From Ignavibacteriales bacterium (GTDB taxonomy: Bacteria > Bacteroidota > Ignavibacteria > Ignavibacteriales > Ignavibacteriaceae): a DNA stretch of 64,000 nt. Each line of letters starts with the position of its first letter. Within the stretch, counting starts at the first letter, position 1. The DNA lies in the NCBI GenBank assembly GCA_015709675.1, contig CP054182.1, positions 1,343,448 to 1,407,447 on the forward strand. The letters run 5' to 3'. This document shows positions 16,563 through 23,781 of this stretch, one piece after another. The notes beneath the pieces were generated by a model, which worked only from the letters and a program-made list of their open reading frames with translations, was not told the origin of the DNA and searched no databases. The position numbers and the translations under genes were made by a program.

Positions 16563-17774
16563 TTAATTTTGCTTGGGTTTTTCAGCGTCAAAATACTCAT
16601 TTTTTGATGCGTCAAGCTGTGCCGTGATGCGTTCGAAGTTCTGATCGCCTGGTTTCAGGTTTACAAATTTTTCTATCAGCCGGCTGCGTTTGAAGAGGAA
16701 GAAAGTGTTTTCCGCCTGAGGATTGATTTTATTCAGATCAACTTCAGATTCACTGTCTGTAAAAGAGGGAACATACGTTAATGCGACATGTTTAATTTTC
16801 AGCTCTCTGCCAATTTCTGACAATTCCTCTTCTCTCCGGCTTTTACTGTAATCTTTTTCATTGCCGTAAATAAAATATACTTTAAGATACTTCCCCCGTT
16901 TGCTGCTTTCATTTTCCAGGAAGATAAGCCATTGTCTGATTTCGTTCCAGTCAGGATTATCACCAACAAAATAAAGGATTCCATGATACCATCCATATTT
17001 ACAGACCGGGCAGGTGCGGGTTCCTTTGTCGGGACCCCATGCGTGATACGGGATGAACGAAAAGATATCCTCTCCGACCTGTATCCCGGACTGATACCCT
17101 GTTTCATGTTTAACTGGATAGTCGGGGATGTTTAATCCAAGAATGATATTCCTTTCACCAACCTGCAGTTCTCCCTGTTGAACAAAGCGCAGCACACCAC
17201 TGCCGCAGCGGTTTTCCAGACGCTTTCTTCTTGCAGTGGTCAGAAGCGGGTCATCATCAAATACATAATCATCAATGTAGTATTCGTTTATATCGTTGGG
17301 TTCTTTTACGGTCAGATGTATATGAGCAGGTTCATCTGCCGCGGGGTAGGCGCCCGGGCGTGTTGTATATATAGAGTATTTCCCATCAGCATCTGTTTTT
17401 ACCCATCCGCGGATATAGCCGTGAGTCTGCCCAAGATTATTCGGAGTCATGCTTCTGCTCTCCTCCGGTTTATGAAGATACCTGCCTTCAGTGTTGGTCT
17501 GATAGTAATAGAGGAGGACATCCGGCGCCGGAGTTTTTCCGTCACGCTGATATACAACTCCGGTCAGCAGAATTTTTTGACCGCCATGGTTCCACGCAGG
17601 ACTGGTATCAACCGCACTGATGCTTTTTGGGATGCCATAATACGTGAATTCACTATTTTCGAATGCTCCTCCGACCGTCTTGCCGGAATGAGAGTTCTGA
17701 TTTGTCTGCCCATTGCAACTGACTACAAAACTGCAGAGGAAAAGGAGAAATCCGATCTGGTACGAGTGCTTCAT
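16563..17774 (-). CDS. Lipoprotein with intradiol dioxygenase-like and thioredoxin-like domains
   Basis: A 403-residue predicted lipoprotein: signal sequence ending FVVSC with Cys20 as the lipidated residue. Residues about 65-185 resemble the intradiol ring-cleavage dioxygenase fold: YIRGWVKTDADGKYSIYT, RPGAYP (Tyr143) and PAHIHLTV (His151, His153), which supply a Tyr and two His of the usual non-haem iron site. Residues about 245-395 form a second domain with TRTCPVCKYGW (CPVC at 255-258) followed by ILYFVG and later ALTYVPSF, consistent with a thioredoxin-like fold. The fusion of a cupin-like oxygenase and a redox-type domain on the outside of the cell is unusual, and the substrate is unknown. 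Confidence 0.72.
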   Translation of the reverse strand: MKHSYQIGFLLFLCSFVVSCNGQTNQNSHSGKTVGGAFENSEFTYYGIPKSISAVDTSPAWNHGGQKILLTGVVYQRDGKTPAPDVLLYYYQTNTEGRYLHKPEESRSMTPNNLGQTHGYIRGWVKTDADGKYSIYTTRPGAYPAADEPAHIHLTVKEPNDINEYYIDDYVFDDDPLLTTARRKRLENRCGSGVLRFVQQGELQVGERNIILGLNIPDYPVKHETGYQSGIQVGEDIFSFIPYHAWGPDKGTRTCPVCKYGWYHGILYFVGDNPDWNEIRQWLIFLENESSKRGKYLKVYFIYGNEKDYSKSRREEELSEIGRELKIKHVALTYVPSFTDSESEVDLNKINPQAENTFFLFKRSRLIEKFVNLKPGDQNFERITAQLDASKNEYFDAEKPKQN

Positions 17775-17995
17775 AAATCCTTGGTGATAATTTGAACAAC
17801 TGGCTGTCTGCCCCCCGGGGAAACGAAAGAATTGTTAGGGTGAAGATTCGAAAATATGAGGAAAATCGGGAAAAAACAATATATCAGAAGGTGAGAAAAA
17901 AGGGGAGGTTATAAGCGCCTTAAACAAAGATGCAGCAAGGGAAGGAACGGAGGGTCTTTCTTTCGCCATACCGACACTTCAGAAACCTGCATCCC

Positions 17996-19351
17996 TTAGC
18001 GAAGCAGCAACAATCTTATAGTCGAAGAAAAACCATCGGCCGTCATTTTGCAGAAGTATACTCCGCTCATCTCTGCTGATGCATTCCATCGTGCGGTGTA
18101 GCTGCCAGCGGCTCTTTCTTCATTCACCAGAACTGCCACCTCACGCCCGAGAACATCGTAAACAGCAAGTTTAACTCTGCTCTGTTCCGCAATCTGAAAA
18201 TCAAACTGCGTTTCGGGATTAAACGGATTCGGGAAATTTTGAGAGAGGGCAAATTTATCAGGGAAATCGGCCTTTTCTGTGTATATAACATTTGTTGAAG
18301 GAGCAATTACCTGATTCAGGCGTTCCCAAATCTGGTTGTTTAATGTTGTCGGTACAAGAGAGTTGTCAGGTGAATCACCCATGCGGATGGTTACAATCCC
18401 GAGACTTGGTACGATATTCAATATTTGACCATTTTTGCCCAATGCAGAGAACATATCCTTTGGGGCTTGAGGAGACAAGTATCCGGGGAATACCAGTTGA
18501 GAAGTTGGGAGCATATGTGATGATTTTCCGTTGAGCCACCAGAGATAACCGTATGACAGGTTAATGTTTTGAGATGTGTTTGTCATGGCAGAAAAATATC
18601 CGGTATCGCTCAATACAGCCGTATTCTCCCACCGCCCCCGGTTTAGCATGAGCAATCCAAACCGTGCCATACTTCTGGGGGTTGTATATAACACATTATT
18701 GTAGCTGCCCGAGCGAATGAATAAACCATTCATGCCAATCTTAGTGCGTACGCGGGAGAAATAGAATTGATTCAGTGTCTCGCCGGTTGATTTATATATA
18801 ACAGAATCAAGCAGGGTGTATGGTGCATTATGGTAAGCCCATCTGGTTCCTGCGTCTGCCTTGTAGATCAGGCAGGATGGAAGAGTGCAGTCATCGTCAG
18901 CAACGCCGTCATCCAGTCCGGTTGTCATGGTCAGCTGATTCCATACGGTGATTCTTTTTTCCTTCTCCGGAGGCAGGCTGGTCCATCCGCTGCCAAGCCA
19001 TTTTGATGAGGTATCGGAAAGAGAGAGGAAACCCTCCTTCTGTGCGATTCCCACAAGTACCGCTGTCATCGTTTTTCCGGCAGAAGCCCAGTACCAGAGA
19101 CTATCCTTTGTGAAGGTCCCGAAATATTTTTCAAGCGCTATTTTCCCATCTTTCAAAACAATAAATGCCCGCGTATTATTGTTTTCCAGAAATGAGTAAA
19201 GCGGAGGTAACTGTTCAATGTTCCACCCCAGACCCGAAAGCGACACGGTATCCCATTGACTGCCGCTCAGCGGAGGGAAGTAATAATTTTGAGCGTTAAG
19301 CGGTAAGCAATAAAAGATGGTAGAAAAGATTAAAACTCGTAACAATTTCAA
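17996..19351 (-). CDS. Secreted class C beta-lactamase-like serine hydrolase with T9SS sorting domain
   Basis: A 451-residue protein. The start is a TTG at 19351: it directly opens the signal peptide MKLLRVLIFSTIFYCLPLNA and no ATG is available before the catalytic motif. The serine hydrolase domain (about 40-345) has SAGK (Ser90, Lys93) and YHN (Tyr173, Asn175), the SxxK and YxN motifs of the beta-lactamase/D-alanyl-carboxypeptidase family. Residues about 370-451 are a T9SS sorting domain (NFPNPFNPETQF, then SGVYFCKM, ending IRLLLLR). It is therefore a secreted esterase, amidase or peptidase. Resistance to beta-lactams is not implied, since most such proteins act on other substrates. Confidence 0.87.
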   Translation of the reverse strand: MKLLRVLIFSTIFYCLPLNAQNYYFPPLSGSQWDTVSLSGLGWNIEQLPPLYSFLENNNTRAFIVLKDGKIALEKYFGTFTKDSLWYWASAGKTMTAVLVGIAQKEGFLSLSDTSSKWLGSGWTSLPPEKEKRITVWNQLTMTTGLDDGVADDDCTLPSCLIYKADAGTRWAYHNAPYTLLDSVIYKSTGETLNQFYFSRVRTKIGMNGLFIRSGSYNNVLYTTPRSMARFGLLMLNRGRWENTAVLSDTGYFSAMTNTSQNINLSYGYLWWLNGKSSHMLPTSQLVFPGYLSPQAPKDMFSALGKNGQILNIVPSLGIVTIRMGDSPDNSLVPTTLNNQIWERLNQVIAPSTNVIYTEKADFPDKFALSQNFPNPFNPETQFDFQIAEQSRVKLAVYDVLGREVAVLVNEERAAGSYTARWNASAEMSGVYFCKMTADGFSSTIRLLLLR

Positions 19352-19494
19352 AATGGTAATCTCAATTAGTTTTTATCATAGACCAAATATGTACTGTAAA
19401 AGTTTAACCGGAACTTTGATCTGTCAGCCGGGGATAGAATTCCGGAGAATGAAATCAGATAGTGATCTCTCAGCTTACTGCCTTTTCACTCATA
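19352..19494. other. Upstream region of the serine hydrolase gene
   Basis: AT-rich, 143 bases, between the TTG start of the serine hydrolase and the decayed nuclease copy. No promoter consensus that I trust is visible. Confidence 0.4.
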
Positions 19495-19665
19495 ACTTTG
19501 GATTTTCATGATTTGAGTTTCAGTTCGCCCTTATGAACTTAAGTTCTGTCAGGGAATTCTTTTGTGAAAACAATCCTCCAGGAGCGGTAACGGGAGGTGA
19601 AGTCCTTCCCAATGTTATTATGGAATTCTAACCTCCTGTCGGGGTTTTCTGACATGCTGGTATAA
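19495..19665 (-). pseudogene. Decayed GIY-YIG nuclease gene fragment
   Basis: By hand alignment this segment matches the intact GIY-YIG gene at 22342-22599 with 93 of 118 identical bases over the best part and no gap. It covers the middle and C-terminal coding region (SENPDRRLEFHN to LKLKS). In frame it has a TAA in place of the Ser codon after PDRT and a TGA in place of the Trp codon after LKS, and it lacks the first 18 or so codons. Both copies lie on the minus strand and bracket the restriction-modification genes as direct repeats. Confidence 0.75.
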
Positions 19666-19666
19666 T

Positions 19667-19837
19667 AGCACTAAAGTAGTCAGAAATGCATCAACAAGTA
19701 AATTCGTCATTATTGAAAGAATCAACAAAGCCCTTGATTTTGTGAGCGTTCTTTCTGATATAGAATTTGCATCTCTGCAAAGTCAAGGAAAAACGGACTA
19801 TATATATTCTATTCGTATAGATTGGATATTAGCTTAG
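19667..19837 (+). pseudogene. Possible HigB/RelE-type toxin remnant
   Basis: An open frame without a start codon reads about 56 residues to the TAG at 19835, including RINKALDFVSVLSDIEF and YSIRIDWIL. The order (hydrophobic helix, LxSQGK, YSIRI..W) resembles the end of HigB-type toxins, which usually carry GQYSIRINDQWR. It starts exactly where the homology to the GIY-YIG copy ends. No antitoxin is visible downstream. This is a weak call from a short stretch. Confidence 0.3.
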
Positions 19838-20039
19838 GATGGCTGATTACCTCATTGGAGAGAATTAAATATTTGTTGGGTTGTCTTTTGTAAAATAACA
19901 GTTAAATGTAGAAATGCAAAACATGTTAATTTTAACAACAAAGGATTTTAGCTAAAGATATCAAAACATTTTGCCAGAAAACACTATATATCAATACATC
20001 TTATTCTACTAATTGTAAAAGGGATTTAAATTTTCTCTT
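19838..20039. other. AT-rich intergenic DNA
   Basis: About 200 bases between the toxin-like remnant and the methylase stop. Strongly AT-rich; nothing else recognised. Confidence 0.5.
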
Positions 20040-20948
20040 CTAGGTAATATTAAGATATTCATCTGTGGAATTTGTCCACCATTCAAAATTGTCAGAGATA
20101 ATAATCTCATTTTTCTTTAAGTGGTGTGTTGTTTTCATTGCAATTGTTCGGAAGTTTAAACAGTATTTATTTGCTAATAATCTTATCTCTTCTGTATCAT
20201 CATAAGTCAACATAAATTTACCTTTTATTTTTGATATCGAATAAAACAGTTTTTCGTGGTCGATATCAAAATATGTATAAAGGCGCTTGCCGGCCTTTGT
20301 ATAAGGAGGGTCTATAAAAAAGTAAGCTTCCTCAACGTTGCACTTCTCTTCAATTACCTTAAATGCATCGGTCTGCAAAAAACTGATTTTGTTTTTTACG
20401 AAATTTATTGCTCTAATTCGCTCGGCAAGAGTTTTGGGATACCATCTCGAAGCTATGCCCTTTCCATTCTCACCGTGCTTTAACATTCCTGAGCCTTTAG
20501 CGATAATGCCACCGTGAAATACTCTGTTTTTGAGAATAGTACAAAAAGCCAAATCATTAGTTCCCTTATGAGGGTTGCTTAGCTCTTCATTTACATTTTT
20601 GTGTGATAGCTCAAACATTAAAATTTTGTTGGCAAGCCATTCGTTGTTTCCATTGATTATTACTTCCCAAACAGCAGCAATTTCTTCATCTAATTCAACC
20701 ATTGTAATGTGTTCAGCAAGATTCTCAAATGCCGCAGTTAAACTAACTATACCGCCACCAGCAAATGGTTCAATAAGCTCTTTGATTTTTTTTTCTTGGC
20801 GCAACCATTCTCTGACCGTCGGTATTAACCAGGTTTTTCCGCCGGGATAACGAAACGGGCTTCTTTGTGGCACTGAAGCAACATTGACTACTTTTGCATG
20901 TTTGCTATGAACTATATTTTTTCCAAATATTGCTAGCTGTTCAGCCAT
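20040..20948 (-). CDS. D12-class DNA adenine N6-methyltransferase (Dam-like), modification subunit
   Basis: A 302-residue methyltransferase of the D12/Dam class. Motifs in order: RYPGGK (33-38), PFAGGG (61-66, the AdoMet-binding motif I), and DPPY (213-216, catalytic motif IV), followed by YTYFDIDHEKLF. It transfers a methyl group to N6 of adenine at a specific site. The start codon lies one base after the stop of the upstream gene, a NotI-like endonuclease, so the two form a restriction-modification unit with the endonuclease gene first. The pair is clearly more AT-rich than the surrounding genes, which suggests acquisition by transfer. Confidence 0.92.
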   Translation of the reverse strand: MAEQLAIFGKNIVHSKHAKVVNVASVPQRSPFRYPGGKTWLIPTVREWLRQEKKIKELIEPFAGGGIVSLTAAFENLAEHITMVELDEEIAAVWEVIINGNNEWLANKILMFELSHKNVNEELSNPHKGTNDLAFCTILKNRVFHGGIIAKGSGMLKHGENGKGIASRWYPKTLAERIRAINFVKNKISFLQTDAFKVIEEKCNVEEAYFFIDPPYTKAGKRLYTYFDIDHEKLFYSISKIKGKFMLTYDDTEEIRLLANKYCLNFRTIAMKTTHHLKKNEIIISDNFEWWTNSTDEYLNIT

Positions 20949-20949
20949 T

Positions 20950-21837
20950 TTAACTGCTAATTATATCTGTTAAGCTTGGGGTATCAGGAGAGTTACCTTC
21001 TAATCTTTCGTCCAGTCGATCCTGAAGCAGATTAACAAAATCTTCAATATTACCGGGTTCAGGAGTAGTTACCTTAAATAAGGCAGCTTCAAATTCAGTA
21101 TAAACAATTTCAACTAATGTTAAATTGTATTGGCTGGTGGTTTTATCTAGAACCAAGTCATATAAAAACCATGCTATCTCTGCTTTCTCTCGACTAACAG
21201 TTGGAAGTTTTGGTAAGGTGTCAAAAAATGATTTCTGAAGTGCAACGGTCTGTTTCTTTTTCCAGGTTTGAAAAATCCCACCTTTGTATAGCATCTGAGG
21301 AATTAGCCGCTTTCTTGAAGAAGACAAGTAGTCGGGCTTTGGTGAATTATAGCCAGTTCCCCAATTGAAGCTACTTGTCGGCTTATTGATGTAGGCGTCA
21401 AAGGGATTACGTAGATTACCGGAGATGTAAACACCTTGAACTTCAAGCGATGCAAAGTCTGAAAGATGTCCCTTATCGTTGTATGAAACTAAAACGAAGT
21501 CAATATTGCCGGCAGATTGTCCGTTTTTGTCTAGTAGTCTAATTTCTGAAAGTGAAGTCCATTTAGTTTTCTCGTCAAAAGCAAATTTAGCAGCATTTTC
21601 AATTATCAGCCATTCCTCTCTGAATCTTGTTGGGCAAGTAATCACCGGGGTATCGTTGTAAAAAACACTACAAACACCTAAAGGGTCATTTGCTTTATCT
21701 TTGGTGCAATTAGGAACCTTGTTGTTAAATGGGCACAACTTTTGGCTGCGGTAACGTTTTGCTTTTGCCGATTGATTAATGATTGGGAAACCAAAAACCT
21801 CTGCTAAAGGATTGTTATTCTTTTTGTTTGTCACCAT
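20950..21837 (-). CDS. NotI-like type II restriction endonuclease
   Basis: A 295-residue protein resembling NotI-family endonucleases. The N-terminus has AEVFGFPIINQSAKAKRYR and four cysteines, Cys35, Cys44, Cys56 and Cys68 (in LCPFNNK, PNC, GVC, ITC), matching the Cys4 metal site that NotI uses for a structural iron. A PD-(D/E)xK-type core follows: Asp113 in NIDFVLV and Glu132 with Gln134 in LEVQGVY, where Gln takes the usual Lys place. It would cut double-stranded DNA at a palindromic site. The partner next to it is an adenine methylase, so the site is expected to contain an A. That differs from NotI itself (GCGGCCGC). Confidence 0.8.
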   Translation of the reverse strand: MVTNKKNNNPLAEVFGFPIINQSAKAKRYRSQKLCPFNNKVPNCTKDKANDPLGVCSVFYNDTPVITCPTRFREEWLIIENAAKFAFDEKTKWTSLSEIRLLDKNGQSAGNIDFVLVSYNDKGHLSDFASLEVQGVYISGNLRNPFDAYINKPTSSFNWGTGYNSPKPDYLSSSRKRLIPQMLYKGGIFQTWKKKQTVALQKSFFDTLPKLPTVSREKAEIAWFLYDLVLDKTTSQYNLTLVEIVYTEFEAALFKVTTPEPGNIEDFVNLLQDRLDERLEGNSPDTPSLTDIISS

Positions 21838-22175
21838 ATCACAAATTTACAAAATCTTTCTTTGGACTGAAAGGTTTTTGTCCATCTTTTTATACTTGTA
21901 GATAGCTTTTTCAGTTTGCGTTCACATAATTTGGCTTACTGTAAGGGGGAGGGTATCGCACAACCAAAAATGCGCTGAAAAAAATAAGAAAAATAAACGG
22001 CTTTCCCCACTTTAATACATCTAAGACAAAATCAGAGTTTCAAAGCTATAAATATTCGCAATTTTAAAGATTTAGGAGTTCTTTAAACACCTAAGTGATT
22101 TATCGTGGATTATCAAAATACATCCCTTTTTAAAATATGCAACAAAAAACCTCCTAATAGGTCGGGATTTCGTTG
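21838..22175. other. AT-rich region upstream of the restriction genes
   Basis: The restriction operon promoter must lie here. TAAATTTG (minus strand, 21849-21842) fits the Bacteroidota -7 pattern TAnnTTTG but is only about five bases before the start codon, which would mean a leaderless message, so I do not rely on it. The right end (22161-22175) carries a partial GTCGGGA palindrome arm that belongs to the repeat array. Confidence 0.4.
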
Positions 22176-22335
22176 TCTCCGTCCCGACAAGTTGGGAAAC
22201 TTGTATCCCGACGAGTCGGGATCACAGCCGAATGCTTTAAAAACAAAAAATCCCGAACTAGTCGGGGTTACATTTGCTCCGTCCCGACAAGTCGGGAAAC
22301 TTGCATCCCGACAAGTCGGGATAACAGCCGAACGC
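22176..22335 (-). repeat. tRNA-Asn-derived palindromic repeat, copies 1 and 2
   Basis: Two 60-base units (22176-22235 and 22276-22335), exactly 100 bases apart. In plus-strand order each has TCCG, the palindrome TCCCGACAAGTCGGGA (or close variant), AACTTGCA, a second palindrome of the same kind, then TAACAGCCGAATGC. The non-palindromic parts equal the corresponding parts of the true tRNA-Asn gene at 22862. Between the two units is TCCCGAACTAGTCGGGG, like the tRNA terminator hairpin. Copy 2 ends six bases before the stop codon of the GIY-YIG gene. Confidence 0.85.
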
Positions 22336-22341
22336 TGATTT

Positions 22342-22599
22342 TCACAGGATAATTTCTCCTGAAATAACCCTTTCCATTATAATTTTAGATTTCCAAGATT
22401 TGAGCTTCAATTCGACCTTATGAGCTGAAGTTCTATCCGAGAATTCTTTGGTGTAAACAATCTTCCAGGGACGGTATCTTGAAGTAAAGCCCTTCTCAAG
22501 GGTGTTATGAAATTCCAGCCTCCTGTCGGGGTTTTCAGAAATCCCGATGTAATACTTGCCAGAGGATTCGGATTGAAGAATGTAAACGAAACATTTCAT
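22342..22599 (-). CDS. Small GIY-YIG endonuclease-domain protein
   Basis: An 85-residue GIY-YIG nuclease domain protein of the UPF0213 type. It has FVYILQS (Tyr6), YYIGIS as the GIY-YIG pair, PDRRLEFHN with the catalytic Arg27, and HKVELKLKSWKSK with the conserved Glu. ATG 22599 is chosen because the frame upstream runs through repeat DNA and would only add low-complexity residues. Such proteins are widespread, and most have no known role; some act as DNA nucleases. The gene sits between copies 2 and 3 of the tRNA-derived repeat. A decayed copy lies at 19495-19665. Confidence 0.85.
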   Translation of the reverse strand: MKCFVYILQSESSGKYYIGISENPDRRLEFHNTLEKGFTSRYRPWKIVYTKEFSDRTSAHKVELKLKSWKSKIIMERVISGEIIL

Positions 22600-22647
22600 G
22601 AGTGCAATTAAAATAAAAAAGCCCCGGTTTACACTGAGGCTTTGATT

Positions 22648-22820
22648 GCTCCGTCCCGACAAGTCGGGCAACTTGCACTCCGTCCCGAATGCTTTCGGGA
22701 TCGGAGTAACAGCCGAATGCCTAAAAACAAAAAAAGCCCCAGTAATACTGTGGCTCTGATTGCTCCGTCCCGACAAGTCGGGAAACTTGCATCCCGACAA
22801 GTCGGGATAACAGCCGAATT
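22648..22820 (-). repeat. tRNA-Asn-derived palindromic repeat, copies 3 and 4
   Basis: Copy 3 (22648-22720) has the first palindrome GTCCCGACAAGTCGGG, then ACTTGC, and in place of the second palindrome a larger one (ACTCCG tCCCGA atgctt TCGGGA tCGGAGT), then TAACAGCCGAATGC. Copy 4 (22762-22820) has the standard form. Each is preceded on the left by a GC-rich hairpin and T or A run (for example GCCCC around 22737), so every unit seems to carry its own terminator-like hairpin. Confidence 0.83.
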
Positions 22821-22835
22821 CATTAAAACAAAAAA

Positions 22836-22852
22836 CCCCGAACAAGTCGGGG
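22836..22852 (-). terminator. Intrinsic terminator of tRNA-Asn
   Basis: CCCCGA (22836-22841) pairs with TCGGGG (22847-22852). It is flanked by an A-run on the left and a T-run on the right, so it can act in both directions. It lies seven bases past the CCA end of the tRNA. Confidence 0.8.
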
Positions 22853-22858
22853 TTTTTT

Positions 22859-22933
22859 TGGCTCCGCGAGCAAGACTCGAACTTGCAACCCTTCGGTTAA
22901 CAGCCGAATGCTCCACCATTGAGCTATCGCGGA
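22859..22933 (-). tRNA. tRNA-Asn (GTT)
   Basis: The minus strand from 22933 to 22859 folds as a tRNA: acceptor TCCGCGA/TCGCGGA, D arm GCTC..GAGC, anticodon arm TTCGG-CTGTTAA-CCGAA with anticodon GTT, T arm GCAAG-TTCGAGT-CTTGC, discriminator G and an encoded CCA (22861-22859). All stems are perfect. It is followed at once by a terminator and preceded by a damaged partial copy of itself. Confidence 0.96.
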
Positions 22934-22950
22934 ATTTCAAACTTTTTTCC

Positions 22951-23007
22951 TGCATCTCTTCGGTTAACATCCCGACGAGTCGGGATCCACCATTGAACTA
23001 TCGCGGA
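22951..23007 (-). pseudogene. Disrupted partial tRNA-Asn copy carrying a palindrome
   Basis: On the minus strand this begins like the tRNA-Asn (TCCGCGATAGTTCAATGGTG) with the same upstream flank, then GCATTCGGC is replaced by the palindrome TCCCGACTCGTCGGGA, after which TGTTAACCGAAGAGATGCA resumes. The T arm and acceptor 3' side are missing. It cannot fold as a functional tRNA. Confidence 0.85.
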
Positions 23008-23169
23008 ATTTAAATTCCTGATCGGAATTTGTCGAATTAGAACAACAATATTACTGATTTTTTGGCTGTCAGTCAAGATTGCGGAGGAGAAAATTTTCAG
23101 GATAAGTTTTTTCTTGCGGGATCCGGATAAAAATATTAACTTTGAAATAAAAAGTACTTTGTTTTTGAA

Positions 23170-23781
23170 ATGAAAGAAACCCAAGATTACCTCCGCGATT
23201 TAGCTGAAATCCGTTCTATGATGGAGCGGTCTTCAAAGTTTTTATCACTTTCGGGCTGGGCGGGCATTATGGCCGGTCTTTATGCTCTGGCCGGGGCGCA
23301 TATTGCCTTCTGGTACCTGAATTTCAAACCGGCTGAGGTTTTTTACACTACTGATCCGGCTGCTCTCAGGAATGTCATTATTCTTGGAATCGCCGTTCTT
23401 GTGCTGGCAATAACCAATGCGGTTTTTGTTTCAAAGCAGAAAGCCAGGAAGAAGGGAGAGAGCGCCTGGAACCCGGTTTCCCGGAAAATGCTGGCTGATA
23501 TGGCAGTGCCTTTGGTCACGGGAGGTTTGCTCCTTCTGATATTCATCAGTCAGGGAATGCTCGGGCTGCTTATTCCTGTAACGCTTATTTTTTACGGTCT
23601 CGCATTGCACAGCGGAGGAAGATATACCTTTACCGAGATAGGATATATGGGGCTGGTGCAGATTCTGCTTGGAGTGTTAAGCATTCTTTTTATTGAGTAC
23701 AGTATTTTTATCTGGGCAGCGGGTTTTGGAGGGGTGCACATTCTGTATGGCGTATATATGTTTACCAGGTACGGAAAATGA
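23170..23781 (+). CDS. Polytopic membrane protein of unknown function, wHTH-linked
   Basis: A 203-residue membrane protein with about six hydrophobic helices (around residues 25-50, 70-88, 112-130, 133-148, 158-175 and 180-198) and a short soluble N-terminus (KETQDYLRDLAEIRSMMERS). I do not recognise a characterised family. The last four bases overlap the start of a winged-helix regulator gene, so the two are translationally coupled. The protein may signal to that regulator (inference from position). TAACTTTG at about 23134 resembles the Bacteroidota -7 box TAnnTTTG and may be the promoter. Confidence 0.6.
   Translation: MKETQDYLRDLAEIRSMMERSSKFLSLSGWAGIMAGLYALAGAHIAFWYLNFKPAEVFYTTDPAALRNVIILGIAVLVLAITNAVFVSKQKARKKGESAWNPVSRKMLADMAVPLVTGGLLLLIFISQGMLGLLIPVTLIFYGLALHSGGRYTFTEIGYMGLVQILLGVLSILFIEYSIFIWAAGFGGVHILYGVYMFTRYGK

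Noticed and set aside
17996-19351. Beta-lactam resistance gene
   Set aside because: The SxxK/YxN hydrolase has a T9SS sorting domain and belongs to a broad family of esterases and peptidases; there is no evidence for drug hydrolysis.
20040-20948. Stand-alone regulatory Dam methylase
   Set aside because: It is one base from the NotI-like endonuclease gene on the same strand and shares its low GC content, so a modification role is much more likely.
21842-21849. Promoter box TAAATTTG for the restriction genes
   Set aside because: It lies about five bases before the start codon, too close unless the mRNA is leaderless, and no -33 element accompanies it.
22176-22820. CRISPR array from CCCGACAAGTCGGG repeats
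   Set aside because: The intervening DNA is tRNA-Asn sequence and terminators, with irregular spacing and a gene in between.
22629-22970. Open frames across the tRNA and repeats, and a longer N-terminus for the GIY-YIG protein up to 22845
   Set aside because: They translate tRNA and palindrome DNA (PTCRDG and PDLSG repeats); the conserved GIY-YIG domain begins at ATG 22599.
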